Origin: Planctomycetota bacterium | GTDB lineage: Bacteria; Planctomycetota; MHYJ01; WSZJ01; JACPWG01 | Direction: 5' to 3' | Length of the DNA stretch: 7,613 nt | Assembly: GCA_016220045.1 (NCBI GenBank) | Contig: JACRIP010000565.1 | Location: forward strand, 1 to 7,613 | Shown: positions 1-5,521 of the stretch, piece after piece | Numbering within the stretch: position 1 is the first letter of the stretch | Layout of the letters: each line of letters begins with the position of its first letter | Translations under genes and position numbers: made by a program | Notes under the pieces: generated by a model | The model's input: only the letters and a program-made list of their open reading frames with translations | What the model was told of the DNA's origin: nothing | The model's database searches: none

Positions 1-1228
1 CGCTGCGCCGTCCGGCGAGGGTGGTGGACATGCCGAAGAGTTTGACGAAGGCCGCGCCCTCGGCCGGCGACCAGGAGGCCGACTGCGCGTAGACCGCGTG
101 CGGGTCCTTGAGCAGGTGCGGCGAAGCGTACTCGACCGCCATGCACCGGCCCTTCCAAAGCTTGAGCACCACGTGGCCGCTCACGAAGCGCTGGGTGCTC
201 TCCAGGAAAGCCTCCAGGTCCTCGCGCAGCGGGTCGAAGTAGAGCCCGCTGAAGATGAGCGTGGTCCATTTGGCGGCGGCGACCGCCTTGAACTGGTTCT
301 CCTCGCGCGAGAGCACGGCCTCTTCGAGCGCCTTGTGGGCGGCGGCGAGGGCGGTGATGCCGGGGCACTCGAAGGCGATGCGCCCCTTGATCCCGACCAC
401 GCAATCGCCGGTATACAGGTAACGCCCGATGCCGTGCCGGCCGCCGGTCTCGTTCAGCCCCTTGAGCAGCTCGATGCCGTGGGCGCGGCGGCCGTCGACG
501 GCGACCGGCAGGCCGCGCTCGAAGTCCACGCGCACGTACTGCGGCGCGTCGGGCGTCTGGTCGAGCGGGGCGGTGAGCACGAAGGCGCTCTCGGCGGGCT
601 CGCGGAGCTGGTCGATCTCGGAGCCGGAGATCGTGACGCCGCAGACGTTCTGGTTGATGCTGTAGGTGCGGTGGGCCTTGGCGACCTCGAAGCCGCGCGC
701 TTCCAGGAATTCGATCTCGCGCGCGCGCAGGTCGGTCTTGACCTCCGCGTGGTAGTCGCGGATGGGGGCGAGGATCTCGAAGTCGCCGAGGGCGCGGACC
801 GAGATGTCGAAGCGCGCCTGGTCGTTGCCCATGGCGGTACAGCCGTGGGCGATGATCGTGGCGCCCTCGCGGCGCGCGACCTCGACCGATTTCTCGACGA
901 TCAGGTAGCGGTCGGAGCAGAGGAGCGGGTACTGGTCCTGGTAGAAGGCGCCGCCCTTGATGAGCCAGGAGATGAACTTGTCGAAGATCTCGGCTTCGCC
1001 GGAAACCGAGTGGTGGCGGGCGGCGCCGAGGGCGCGGGCGCGCTCGGCGATGGCGGCGACGCGGTCGGGGGTCGTGCCGCCGGTGTCCACGAATACGGTA
1101 ATCACCTCGTAGCCGCGTTCGGTCAGCCAGGGGACGCAGAAGGAGGTGTCGAGCCCGCCGCTGAAGGCGAGGACGACCTTCGGGCGGGGCGCGGCCGGGG
1201 CGGGGGCCGCAGGACGGGCGACGCTCAT
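1..1228 (-). CDS. argG: Argininosuccinate synthase, C-terminus cut by window edge
   Basis: ATP-dependent ligase of arginine synthesis in the cytoplasm: citrulline plus aspartate gives argininosuccinate. Translating the minus strand from the ATG at 1228-1226 gives 409 open codons up to the edge. Visible motifs are the PP-loop ATP site SGGLDTS (residues 23-29), DTGG (48-51), QYPLLCSDRYLI (99-110) and GCTAMGNDQARFD (129-141). Near the edge are SPHLL and KLFGMSTTL. From memory these match the Xanthomonas-type ArgG rather than the E. coli type, and that family ends a few residues after KLFGMSSTL, so very little is probably missing. The first 16 residues are an Ala/Pro-rich extension. The start is supported by the ATGA overlap with the upstream argF' stop, which implies translational coupling in one operon. 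In the GNDQ motif, Ala-Met replaces the Gly-Lys I recall from many homologues; the Met is shared with the Xanthomonas form. Family assignment is very secure. Confidence 0.95.
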   Translation of the reverse strand, partial: MSVARPAAPAPAAPRPKVVLAFSGGLDTSFCVPWLTERGYEVITVFVDTGGTTPDRVAAIAERARALGAARHHSVSGEAEIFDKFISWLIKGGAFYQDQYPLLCSDRYLIVEKSVEVARREGATIIAHGCTAMGNDQARFDISVRALGDFEILAPIRDYHAEVKTDLRAREIEFLEARGFEVAKAHRTYSINQNVCGVTISGSEIDQLREPAESAFVLTAPLDQTPDAPQYVRVDFERGLPVAVDGRRAHGIELLKGLNETGGRHGIGRYLYTGDCVVGIKGRIAFECPGITALAAAHKALEEAVLSREENQFKAVAAAKWTTLIFSGLYFDPLREDLEAFLESTQRFVSGHVVLKLWKGRCMAVEYASPHLLKDPHAVYAQSASWSPAEGAAFVKLFGMSTTLAGRRS

Positions 1229-2232
1229 CCGAGGATCTCCGCGAGGAGGGCCTTCTGGACGTGGATGCGGTTTTCGGCTTCGTGGTGGATCAGCGAGCGC
1301 GGCGAGTCGGCGACCTCGTCGGTGGCCTTGACGTTGCGGCGCATGGGGAGGCAGTGGCTGAAGTAGGCGTCGTTGGTCAACTCCATCTTCTTCTGGTCGA
1401 CGATGAAGTGCTTGAGCGGCTCGCGGATCTTCTTCTCTTCCTCCCAGCGGCCGAAGTACTTGATCGCGCCCCAGGACTTGGCGTAGACGAAGTCGGCGCC
1501 GGTGTAGGCGCCGTCGATGGAATCGGTGACGGTCAGGCGTGCGCCGGAGGCCTTGACGTTGTCCTTGACCTGGTCCATGAACATGGGGTCGAGGTCGAAA
1601 TCGGCGCTGGGGCGGAGGATGGTGACGTTCATGCCGAAGCGGCTGGCGATGAGGGCGGCGGAGTTGGCGACGGCGGTGTTCAAGCCCTTGGGGTGGTAGG
1701 TCCAGGTGAGGAGGAAGTTCTTGCGGGCCGGGAGGCCGAGCTTCTCCTTGATGGAGAGCATGAGGGCGAGTTCCTGGCAGGGGTGGACGATGGTCTCCAT
1801 GTTGATGATGGGTTTGGTGGCCCAGCGGGCGAAGGCGCGGATCATGCGGTCCTGCCGGTCCTCGCTCCAGTCCTGAAACTTGGGGAAGCAGCGGATGGAG
1901 ATGGCGTCGAAGAAGCGGGAGAGGACGGCGGCGGCCTCCTGGACGTGTTCTTCGGCCTCGCCGTCCATGACGACGCCGGGGCGGGGCTCGAGGGGCCAGG
2001 CGTCCTTGCCGGGGGCGAGGCAGACGGCGTGGCCGCCGAGCTGGTACATGCCGAGCTCGAAGGAGGAGCGGGTGCGGAGCGACGGGTTGAAGAAGAGCAT
2101 GGCCAGGGATTTACCGGAGAGCGGGCGGCCGTGGCCGCTGCGTTTCATCTTTTCGGCGAGGTCGAGGATGTGGCTGAGTTCGTCGAGGCTCCAGTCCTGG
2201 GTGGAGAGGAAGGAGCGGTTCTTCAGGTTCAT
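1225..2232 (-). CDS. argF': N-acetylornithine carbamoyltransferase (AOTCase)
   Basis: Transfers the carbamoyl group of carbamoyl phosphate to N-acetylornithine, giving N-acetylcitrulline, in the variant arginine pathway described in Xanthomonas. The 335-residue length is typical. Carbamoyl-phosphate motif is SLRTR (51-55), within FFNPSLRTRSSFE. Also visible are GKDAWP (75-80), HPCQ (150-153), LTWTYHPK (175-182), HCLP (293-296) and NVKATD with Lys302, equivalent to the Lys reported as carboxylated in the Xanthomonas enzyme. Glu94 in MDGEAEEH aligns with Xanthomonas Glu92, the residue reported to favour acetyl- over succinyl-ornithine (the succinyl enzyme has Pro). Acetylornithine specificity is therefore inferred. 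The start is supported by GAAAGG (2241-2246) 8 bp upstream. The stop overlaps the argG start by 4 bp. A minus-strand TTGACC at 2294-2289 could be a -35 element, but I see no good -10. The main alternative is the succinylornithine enzyme. Confidence 0.93.
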   Translation of the reverse strand: MNLKNRSFLSTQDWSLDELSHILDLAEKMKRSGHGRPLSGKSLAMLFFNPSLRTRSSFELGMYQLGGHAVCLAPGKDAWPLEPRPGVVMDGEAEEHVQEAAAVLSRFFDAISIRCFPKFQDWSEDRQDRMIRAFARWATKPIINMETIVHPCQELALMLSIKEKLGLPARKNFLLTWTYHPKGLNTAVANSAALIASRFGMNVTILRPSADFDLDPMFMDQVKDNVKASGARLTVTDSIDGAYTGADFVYAKSWGAIKYFGRWEEEKKIREPLKHFIVDQKKMELTNDAYFSHCLPMRRNVKATDEVADSPRSLIHHEAENRIHVQKALLAEILG

Positions 2233-2366
2233 GCACGGCGCCTTTCGGATGGGGGAGCGGAATCACCGACCATGAACCATGATCGGCAGGTCAATGCAAG
2301 GAAAAGTCGGGCGCGGGGCGGGGCGAAACGCGTTGCATGTCTGGTAGTCCTCAGCGACGACTGAAC

Positions 2367-2502
2367 CACAGAGGCACAGAGACACAGAGACGACGGGAAC
2401 CAGGAGGAGGCCGTTCCGCGAACCGTGCCGCGATGTCGGCTATCGCGCCCTGTCGCGGAACGGCCTCCACCTCGTTCCCGTCGTCGCCTCTGTGCCTCTG
2501 TG
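2367..2502. repeat. Very long imperfect hairpin (arms about 50 bp)
   Basis: The left arm 2367-2421 and right arm 2453-2502 are inverted copies. Shared blocks include CACAGAGGCACAGAG at the outer end, CGACGGGAAC in the middle and GGAGGCCGTTCCGCGA at the inner end. The left arm has about 7 extra bases (one more ACACAGAG-like unit). The 31-bp loop contains its own stem, CGCGAT (2429-2434) with ATCGCG (2442-2447) around GTCGGCT, so the fold continues almost to the tip. No T-run follows, so a classical intrinsic terminator is unlikely. The outer CACAGAG-rich sequence resembles an intergenic repeat I recall from PVC-type genomes. It could be a non-autonomous mobile repeat or an RNA/DNA structural element; no transposase or clear target duplication is visible. 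Confidence 0.85.
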
Positions 2503-2584
2503 CTACTAATGTCCGAAAGCGTGTTTTTCCGGCAAGCTTTTCGGCAGTCGCAAGGGCGGGATAACGCTACCGCGTCAGCTCCGT

Positions 2585-2624
2585 AATCGCCCAATCACAC
2601 AATCGCCAAATCGCCCAATCGACG
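2585..2624. repeat. Octamer tandem repeat, 5 units
   Basis: Five consecutive 8-bp units begin with AATC: AATCGCCC, AATCACAC, AATCGCCA, AATCGCCC and AATCGACG. The AATC core is invariant and the other half varies. It lies between the long hairpin and the CBS promoter. No coding role is apparent. It resembles the short tandem arrays elsewhere in the window but has an 8-bp rather than a 7-bp period. Confidence 0.75.
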
Positions 2625-2729
2625 CACCGCCAGACTTGCGCTTGGGTTTCGGGCATCGCCCGACCTGAGTCTCTGTGGTTTCGTTCCCGCCCCGCAGAGA
2701 CGGAGGCGCATTCTGCGGCGCGCAAAGGC

Positions 2730-2759
2730 TTGACACTTCTCGGGGATTCTTGCTACGTA
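2730..2759 (+). promoter_or_regulatory. Probable promoter of the CBS-domain gene
   Basis: An exact TTGACA (2730-2735) is followed 18 bp later by TACGTA (2754-2759), with TG at 2751-2752 in the extended -10 position. The -35 is consensus; the -10 matches TATAAT poorly. The ATG lies about 40 bp downstream, a normal leader length. The spacing and position in a GC-rich intergenic region favour a housekeeping-sigma promoter. Confidence 0.5.
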
Positions 2760-2799
2760 CGGCGGAGCAGCTACGGTGGACATCAGTGAGGAGTGGAGC

Positions 2800-3225
2800 A
2801 TGAAAGCGAAGAGCCTGGGCGAGTTCATTTCGCGGCGCGTGGTGACGGTCGAGCCGCAGGACAACCTGCTGCGCGTGATCGAGAAGATGGCGACCTACAA
2901 CATCGGCGCCGTGGTCGTGCTCAAGACCGGCCGGCCGGTGGGCATCCTGACCGAGCGCGACATCCTGAAACGCGTGGTCGCGAAGCACGTGGACCCGAAG
3001 AACGAGACGGTCGAGTCGTACATGACGCCGAAGCTGGTGACGGTGAGCACCGGGGACGACGTGGCGGGCGTGGCGCAGCGGATGGTGAAGGGGAACTTCC
3101 GCCATCTGCCGGTGGTGGAGGACGGGGAGCTGGTGGGCATCCTGTCGATCAAGGACGTGCTGGCCGCGCTCCTGGGGCTCCAGGGCGGCGGCGGCAAGGC
3201 GGGCGGGGCGGATAGCGAGGACTAG
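2800..3225 (+). CDS. Protein with a pair of CBS domains
   Basis: A soluble 141-residue protein made almost entirely of one Bateman module. CBS1 spans about residues 10-60 and ends in VGILTERDIL (47-56). CBS2 spans about 75-125, from YMTPKLVTV to VGILSIKDVL (112-121). Both halves keep the G-h-h-T/S-x-x-D signature that contacts the ribose of bound adenine nucleotides in this family (Thr51/Asp54 and Ser116/Asp119), so AMP/ATP-type ligand binding is likely. The tail is Gly-rich and acidic. An in-frame GTG at 2776 would add 8 residues, but the ATG at 2800 has GAGGAG (2788-2793) 6 bp upstream and is preferred. No effector domain is fused, so it probably acts on a partner. A TTGACA promoter precedes it. 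The next gene begins 58 bp downstream in the same direction and may be co-transcribed. The regulated process is unknown. Confidence 0.93.
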   Translation: MKAKSLGEFISRRVVTVEPQDNLLRVIEKMATYNIGAVVVLKTGRPVGILTERDILKRVVAKHVDPKNETVESYMTPKLVTVSTGDDVAGVAQRMVKGNFRHLPVVEDGELVGILSIKDVLAALLGLQGGGGKAGGADSED

Positions 3226-3283
3226 CGTGCGGCCGGATCTGCTCATCAGGTATAGTCCGTAAGCATCAAGGAGCGCAGCGCCG

Positions 3284-3871
3284 GTGGGACAGTACATCGC
3301 GTGGGGAGCGGTTTTCGCCCTCGCGGTCGGGGCGGTCTTCTGGTACGTCAACGGGATCGGCGAGAGCGTGCGCGCGACCCTGAAGGAGGGCTGGGGGAGC
3401 GCCGCGGCAAAGCTCGACTGCCAGTACTATCCGGGGTTCTTCCTGTCGATGCCGCGCATTGCCGGCGCGTATCGCACGTGGCCGGTCGAGATCCGTGCGA
3501 TCCTGCTCGGGTACTTCGGCTCCGAGACCCACACCGAGATCCGCATTTCGCTGAAGGAGGCGCGTTCGTATCGGGTCTTCGCCGCAGGCTCTGACGCGGT
3601 GCCGCGGCCGGCGGGCCTGGAGGACATGGGGTACAACCTGAAGAACTTCCACGGGCTGCTGGCCGCCAAGGGGATCGCGGACGTGCCGCTCTTGAAGGTG
3701 ACGCCGGAGGACTGGCTGAACGCGCTCTTGCCCGGCGAGCGCGATTGGCTGACGATCGACGGCAAGGACGTCACGCTGCGGCGCTCGCTGTGCCTGGAGG
3801 ACGGCGCGGAACTGCACGTGCTCGTTCAGCGGTTGTCCGATTACATCAAACTGGTACAGCGCCAGCCGTAG
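3284..3871 (+). CDS. Uncharacterised membrane-anchored protein
   Basis: I do not recognise this 195-residue protein. Residues about 5-22 (IAWGAVFALAVGAVFWYV) form one hydrophobic segment with no clear signal-peptidase site, suggesting an N-terminal anchor with the remaining ~170 residues on one side of the membrane. The middle part (YYPGFFLSMPRIAGAYRTWPVEIRA...THTEIRIS) alternates like beta strands. The end is more helical. There are only two cysteines, apart from each other, and no catalytic motif is evident. The GTG start at 3284 is supported by AAGGAG at 3268-3273, 10 bp upstream, slightly long spacing. Codon third positions are mostly G/C across the frame, supporting real coding. A TATAGT (3251-3256) resembles a -10, but no matching -35 is visible, so read-through from the CBS gene is as likely. 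A 15-unit heptamer array begins 10 bp after the stop. Confidence 0.8.
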   Translation: MGQYIAWGAVFALAVGAVFWYVNGIGESVRATLKEGWGSAAAKLDCQYYPGFFLSMPRIAGAYRTWPVEIRAILLGYFGSETHTEIRISLKEARSYRVFAAGSDAVPRPAGLEDMGYNLKNFHGLLAAKGIADVPLLKVTPEDWLNALLPGERDWLTIDGKDVTLRRSLCLEDGAELHVLVQRLSDYIKLVQRQP

Positions 3872-3881
3872 CGCGGTGGCC

Positions 3882-3986
3882 GAGTCCCGAGTCCGGAGTC
3901 CAAGGTCCAAGGTCCAAAGTCCAAGGTCCAAAGTCCAAAGTCCAAAGTCCCTGGTCCCTGGCCCCAGGCCCCTGGCCCCTGGCCCG
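3882..3986. repeat. Heptamer tandem array, 15 units
   Basis: Fifteen consecutive 7-bp units run without a register break. They start as GAGTCCC, GAGTCCG, GAGTCCA, pass through AGGTCCA and AAGTCCA units, then drift to AAGTCCC, TGGTCCC, TGGCCCC, AGGCCCC and TGGCCCG. The constant core is G-Y-C-C at positions 3-6. The stepwise change along the array suggests growth by local duplication followed by mutation. It fills most of the gap between the two unknown membrane-protein genes. A related array lies at 5453-5521. Confidence 0.9.
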
Positions 3987-4018
3987 CCGTCGGCTGTGTG
4001 CGCCGGCCTGTACGCGTG

Positions 4019-5017
4019 ATGAGTCGTGGCGCGCTCGGCATCCCCGCCCTGCGCGCGCCGCCTGCCAGCTCGGAGTCTCTTGTGGCCACGCCGGAGACCC
4101 CCTCCGCCGAATCCGCGGCGCCTGCCCCCGGCCCCTTCCCGCGCCGCGTCTGGCGCTCCGGCTGGTCCGAGCTCTGGCTGGAAGGCCCGGGCGAGTGGCT
4201 GCTCCGCACCAACGGCGCGCGCGCGGTGGCCGGGTTCGCCCTGCACCTCGCCCTCGCGCTCGGCGCCCTTGCTCTCCTGGCGTGGAGCGTCCTTCCAGGC
4301 CCCGGTTGGAACACGATCTGCTGGGCGCCGTTCGCGCTCCTGCTCTTCGCCCTCGCCGGTCCGCTCAATCTCGCGCGCCGGCTCTGGCACGGCCGCCCGA
4401 TCGCGCGCATCCTGGAAGCGGAGGGTGTGCTGCGGCTGCATCTGCTCGCTCCGACCCCGCTCGCGGACGCGGTCTCCTACCTGGAACTCCCGCTCACCGC
4501 CTTCGTCGCCATCGAGGTCCAAGATAACTCGCCGCCGCCCGGGCAGACGCCGCCGGCGCGCTTCATCCCGAATGCCTGGCTCGCCCTGGCCCTGCCCGGC
4601 GGCAAGGTCTTCCGTCTCGGGTTCACCGAGGAGAAGGGCGCCGTGGCCCGGCTGGAGGAGGCGGTGAAGGCGGGCAGGCCGCGCGCGGCGCCGTGCCAGG
4701 TGATTGCTCTATCCGAACAGGAATCGCCGGAGTCGGTCGGCGCGCGCCTGGATGCGGCGGGGTTTGCGCGCGCCCGCGCGCCCGAGCGGCGCTGCCTGGC
4801 GACGCCCTACACGATGGACTTCCAGCGCGCGGCCTGGAGCGCGACCGACGGCACCCGGGTGGAATACCTGAAGTGGCCGACCGAGGCGCCGTTCCTGGTG
4901 GTCGACGGGCCGGGGACGGCGCGGGCGGCGGCAAGTGTACAAGGTGACGCTGCGGCCTCCGCCGGCGGGGGCGTCGTTCGAGGTGGTGGGACCGATGGAG
5001 TCTCCCCGTCTGCGTAG
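4019..5017 (+). CDS. Uncharacterised protein with two membrane segments; C-terminus probably frameshifted
   Basis: I do not recognise this protein (332 residues as open). From the ATG at 4019, residues 1-43 are Pro/Ala-rich and probably disordered. TM1 is about 69-92, TM2 about 97-119, and a basic stretch (ARRLWHGR) follows. The next region has short hydrophobic strands (VLRLHLL, LTAFVAIEV, VFRLGF) that could be a PH-like beta fold, which is speculative. No Shine-Dalgarno is obvious; GTG at 3998 and GTG at 4082 are alternative starts. The frame looks coding to about 4920. After that third-position G/C falls and the peptide becomes Gly/Ala/Ser-rich. The +1 frame from about 4926 to a TAG at 5067-5069 instead has strong third-position G/C and reads QVYKVTLRPPPAGASFEVVG, so the native end is probably there (about 349 residues). 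The same direction as the CBS gene hints at, but does not prove, a shared transcript. Confidence 0.7.
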   Translation: MSRGALGIPALRAPPASSESLVATPETPSAESAAPAPGPFPRRVWRSGWSELWLEGPGEWLLRTNGARAVAGFALHLALALGALALLAWSVLPGPGWNTICWAPFALLLFALAGPLNLARRLWHGRPIARILEAEGVLRLHLLAPTPLADAVSYLELPLTAFVAIEVQDNSPPPGQTPPARFIPNAWLALALPGGKVFRLGFTEEKGAVARLEEAVKAGRPRAAPCQVIALSEQESPESVGARLDAAGFARARAPERRCLATPYTMDFQRAAWSATDGTRVEYLKWPTEAPFLVVDGPGTARAAASVQGDAAASAGGGVVRGGGTDGVSPSA

Positions 5018-5128
5018 ACCCGAGCCCGAGCGGAGTCGCAGTTGTGCAACACCCACGGTAGCCACGTAGCTCGTTCGTGGTTCCGCCTGCAAAGGGCATC
5101 GCAAGAGCCGCCGTGGCGGGCCCTACGA

Positions 5129-5150
5129 GTGCAGGCGAGGACGCCTGCAC
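5129..5150. repeat. Hairpin with AGGA loop
   Basis: Perfect 9-bp stem GTGCAGGCG / CGCCTGCAC around an AGGA loop. No T-run follows. The core 18 bp is the exact reverse complement of the core of the hairpin at 5190-5238. Confidence 0.85.
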
Positions 5151-5189
5151 CACAACCACGGTAGACCTCCCGGACGATCCCCGAGGAGA

Positions 5190-5238
5190 TCGAGACCTTT
5201 GTGGCGCAGGCGTCCTCGCCTGCGCCGCGAGGTCTCGA
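5190..5238. repeat. Long hairpin with TCCT loop
   Basis: Stem of about 22 bp: TCGAGACCT at the base, a short mismatched part, then GGCGCAGGCG pairing with CGCCTGCGCC across a TCCT loop (5213-5216). One extra base lies in the left arm. The loop is complementary to the AGGA loop of the hairpin at 5129-5150, as expected if the two are inverted copies of one element. It could act as a bidirectional terminator for the convergent genes, but no T-run is present. Confidence 0.85.
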
Positions 5239-5356
5239 GCACGGGCGTCCCGCCGGGCGCCCCCGATCCCCAGAGCGTTGCGTCACGGGCCGCAGCGGCC
5301 TCTTGCGACACCCTCTGCAGGCGGAATCGCCGGCGCCATGCCAGACGCAGCGGCCC

Positions 5357-5385
5357 TTCGTTCCGCCTGAAGGCGGAACTACGAA
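5357..5385. repeat. TTCCGCCT hairpin
   Basis: TTCCGCCT (5361-5368) pairs with AGGCGGAA (5371-5378) over a 2-base turn. The stem continues as TTCG with CGAA after a 3-base CTA bulge on the right arm. The right arm doubles as one end of the outer inverted repeat of the mosaic. Confidence 0.8.
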
Positions 5386-5452
5386 CGAGGTTCGCGCGAG
5401 ACCTCCACCCCTGCTCCGCCAGGACCAAGTCGCTCCACTCGCCCTTCACGCC

Positions 5453-5521
5453 CGTCCCCTAGTCCCTGGCCCCTGATCCCTTGTCACCGACCACCGTCCA
5501 CCGACCACCGACCACCGCACC
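5453..5521. repeat. Heptamer tandem array, about 10 units, abutting a stop codon
   Basis: Seven-base units in unbroken register: CGTCCCC, TAGTCCC, TGGCCCC, TGATCCC, TTGTCAC, CGACCAC, CGTCCAC, CGACCAC, CGACCAC, then CGCACCC. The last unit ends on base 5522, the final base of the minus-strand stop codon of the lipid-kinase gene. The first units share AGTCCCTGG and TGGCCCC with the array at 3882-3986 in the same orientation; the later units belong to a CGACCAC type. Confidence 0.85.

Larger units (their letters stand above)
2233..2799. other. Divergent intergenic region argF' / CBS gene
   Basis: This 567 bp gap separates argF' (leftward) from the CBS-domain gene (rightward) and should hold promoters for both. 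Next to argF' is a perfect tandem heptamer, ACCATGA twice (2269-2282), near the weak -35-like TTGACC of the minus strand. Then follow a very long hairpin (2367-2502), a weak stem CCGAAAGC/GCTTTTCGG (2513-2544), an octamer array (2585-2624), two overlapping 7-bp inverted repeats (2669-2718) and the likely CBS promoter. Open frames here look like translated repeats, not genes. I see no ARG-box-like operator. Confidence 0.6.
5070..5389. repeat. Nested inverted-repeat mosaic
   Basis: Outer pair: CTCGTTCGTGGTTCCGCCT (5070-5088) and its inverted copy at 5371-5389, with one mismatch in 19. Second pair: 5081-5107 (TTCCGCCTGCA...TCGCAAGAG) and its inverted copy at 5300-5326, matching at 24 of 27 positions. 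Third pair: GCAGGCGAGGACGCCTGC (5131-5148) and its exact reverse complement (5206-5223). Three local hairpins sit inside. CCACGGTAG occurs twice in direct orientation near 5054 and 5156. No open frame here has gene-like codon use. This looks like a composite of intergenic repeat elements, with no visible transposase. Confidence 0.85.
5018..5521. other. Convergent, repeat-filled intergenic region
   Basis: About 500 bp between the convergent unknown membrane gene and the lipid-kinase gene. Bases 5018-5069 probably encode the frameshifted end of the upstream gene. From 5070 to 5389 there is a nested inverted-repeat mosaic. Bases 5390-5452 show nothing recognisable. A heptamer array follows from 5453. 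No hairpin here is followed by a T-run, so if these structures end transcription they do so without a classical U tract. Confidence 0.6.

Noticed and set aside
98..2364. Plus-strand open frames opposite argG and argF'
   Set aside because: The minus strand encodes two unmistakable arginine enzymes; these frames are Gly/Ala/Asp-rich shadows.
2229..2594. Minus-strand open frame with SLCLCASVV-like text
   Set aside because: This is the translated CACAGAG-type hairpin repeat, a common spurious annotation, and has no gene-like codon use or ribosome site.
3882..3986. CRISPR array
   Set aside because: The units are contiguous heptamers with no spacers, and no cas gene is present.
3266..4522. Minus-strand open frame of over 400 codons
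   Set aside because: It is antisense to two plus-strand genes with ribosome sites or membrane segments, and its middle is the translated heptamer array.
5190..5238. Intrinsic terminator
   Set aside because: The stem is strong but no T-run follows on either strand, so termination is only a possibility and I list it as a repeat hairpin.
5077..5476. Several short open frames on both strands in the convergent gap
   Set aside because: They are translations of the palindromic repeats; the same DNA is open in several frames at once.
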